Position numbers and translations under genes: made by a program
Notes under the pieces: generated by a model
The model's input: the letters and a program-made list of their open reading frames with translations, nothing else
The model's database searches: none
What the model was told of the DNA's origin: nothing
DNA from: Candidatus Gastranaerophilales bacterium
GTDB taxonomy: Bacteria; Cyanobacteriota; Vampirovibrionia; Gastranaerophilales; Gastranaerophilaceae
Length of the DNA stretch: 64,000 nt
Reading direction: 5' to 3'
Assembly: GCA_944323425.1 (NCBI GenBank)
Contig: CALUSL010000006.1
Coordinates: forward strand, 25,778 to 89,777
Part shown: positions 63,068 through 64,000 of the stretch, in pieces
How the letters are laid out: every line of letters begins with the position of its first letter
Position numbering within the stretch: the stretch's first letter is position 1

Positions 63068-64000
63068 TTAATAAATATTTAGCACATCTGATAAACATGT
63101 TTTATAATACTCTCGTAACTCAGCAGGCTTTTGGATTCTGACATTACAGCCCCATTTAAAAAGTTCCTGACATATTGCATAAGTTCCGCCTGAGGTAAAT
63201 TTTAGCTGTATATTTCCGTTTTCTAGCTGTTTCATCTTCTGTGTCGGGTGAAAATGGTAGGTCAAAACAGCTTCTGCTACTGATTTATCAAATTCAAGTG
63301 TTATGTTTAAAGGCTTTTCCTGATAAACTCCGAATGAATTGTTGCAATAATCTGTCAGTGAAAAGTTTTCGTCTTTTTCAAAATATTCATCTAAAACTGA
63401 CAGATTGCTGATTTTATCGACTTTGTACTGCCTTAAAGCGTTCACATATTCGTTAAATCCGACTAAGTAATATTTATTGGCAATAACAAGCCCATAAGGA
63501 TTAAGCGTAATAGACTTTGTTTCCCCGTTTATCGGATAATCAAAACGAATCTTTTTAAATGCAAGCATAGCAGACCTTAATTGTTCTAAAACTTTCGGGT
63601 CTGCTTTTGCCCTTGAATACTGTCTTACTGCAAAGCCTTCTGATTCCAAGATAGCTGAAACATCCGTATCAAGTGTTCTCAAATTCTTCTGAGGTGTCAA
63701 AGCCTTGATTTTTGCAACCAATTCATCAAGTTGTTTTTGTTTATTTTCATCTGTTGACAAGCCTTTTAAGTATTCAAGGTTTGCAAAATCATCTGCAGTA
63801 AAAGATATTAAAGCATTCATTGTGCCTTTAACAAACCGCCAACGTTTTTTCTTGTCAGATGTCGGAACTTCCTCAACTTTTTCAGGAAACAAGTCAAACA
63901 AAAGTGCTTTCATCCGTTCTGCTGAACGTCTTGAACACTCAAAATGCTCTTGAATATCATCTATGCATAACCCGCAATAGCTATTCTGAAACATCATTGC
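63068..64000 (-). CDS. WYL-domain transcriptional regulator, N-terminus cut by window
   Basis: The frame is open to base 64000, so the start lies outside. The visible N-terminus is a helix-turn-helix (LCIDDIQEHFECSRRSAERM), followed by a linker and a WYL domain: NPYGLVIANKYYLVGF and ALRQYKVDKISNLSV carry the conserved Tyr and Arg positions, and a C-terminal WCX-like extension ends the protein. WYL regulators often sense nucleic acid ligands and control defence or mobile-element genes. Here it may govern the neighbouring leftward genes. Confidence 0.88.
   Translation of the reverse strand, partial: AMMFQNSYCGLCIDDIQEHFECSRRSAERMKALLFDLFPEKVEEVPTSDKKKRWRFVKGTMNALISFTADDFANLEYLKGLSTDENKQKQLDELVAKIKALTPQKNLRTLDTDVSAILESEGFAVRQYSRAKADPKVLEQLRSAMLAFKKIRFDYPINGETKSITLNPYGLVIANKYYLVGFNEYVNALRQYKVDKISNLSVLDEYFEKDENFSLTDYCNNSFGVYQEKPLNITLEFDKSVAEAVLTYHFHPTQKMKQLENGNIQLKFTSGGTYAICQELFKWGCNVRIQKPAELREYYKTCLSDVLNIY

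Larger units (their letters stand above)
54797..64000. mobile_element. Integrated genetic element at tRNA-fMet, right end outside window
   Basis: Directly after the tRNA 3' end the sequence becomes visibly AT-richer. It holds a tyrosine integrase, excisionase-like protein, P-loop helicase-like protein, prim-pol and several hypothetical genes, nearly all leftward, without structural phage genes in view. A second copy of the tRNA 3' end (the expected far attachment site) was not seen up to 64000, so the right border is outside. The exact left junction, inside or just after the tRNA, is inferred. Confidence 0.75.

Noticed and set aside
54800..64000. Second copy of the tRNA-fMet 3' end as right attachment site
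   Set aside because: Not seen when reading this stretch; the element is probably longer than the window.

Overview
The window is a chromosomal stretch of a low-GC, diderm, apparently anaerobic bacterium. Evidence for a diderm is a LolA-like carrier, an LpxL-like acyltransferase, an MMPL exporter and a complete aryl-polyene-type lipid cluster. Evidence for anaerobic metabolism is the two corrinoid iron-sulfur protein subunits and a CoA-transferase pair. The giant protein at 1660-8103 opens with an 'NVNFKG'-type N-terminus. From memory this resembles many proteins of gut Vampirovibrionia (Gastranaerophilales), so that is my leading but unproven placement; Elusimicrobia and other anaerobic diderms remain possible. 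No 16S gene is present to settle it.

Layout. 1-8103: the end of a Pro/Thr-rich putative surface protein, then a 2147-residue protein with a papain-like Q-C-H-N signature split by about 700 residues. 8189-11269: a CoA-disulfide-reductase/rhodanese fusion and both subunits of a 3-oxoacid-type CoA-transferase. 11398-24251: an aryl polyene (APE) type II fatty-acid/polyketide-like cluster in two divergent operons. The leftward operon holds chain-length factor, acyltransferases, two ACPs, an acyl-ACP ligase fused to a dehydratase, thioesterase, LolA-like carrier, MMPL exporter and methyltransferase. The rightward operon holds ketosynthase, dehydratase, ketoreductase and a second ketosynthase. 24248-54491: mostly housekeeping genes (glutamine synthetase, glutamate synthase small subunit-like protein, RsmG, LeuB, Opp/Dpp ATPase, FtsH, CutA, TagO/WecA-type transferase, GlyA). 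Among them are regulators and enzymes that have lost catalytic residues: a histidine kinase without its phospho-accepting His, a PilB-like ATPase without its Walker B and His boxes, and a class A beta-lactamase-like protein without the expected Glu.

54720-64000: an initiator tRNA-fMet gene followed directly by an AT-richer integrated element that runs off the right edge. It carries a DUF2971-like protein, tyrosine integrase, excisionase-like protein, P-loop helicase-like protein and prim-pol. A 465-bp hairpin-rich control region follows, then a winged-helix protein, an SMC-head/LuxR-HTH fusion, a zinc-ribbon membrane protein and a WYL regulator.

Two features stand out. First, at least nine genes that begin transcription units have a -10-like hexamer exactly six bases before the start codon and no good Shine-Dalgarno sequence, which points to frequent leaderless transcription. 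Second, the SMC-head/LuxR fusion and the giant split papain-like protein are architectures I do not recognise as described families.
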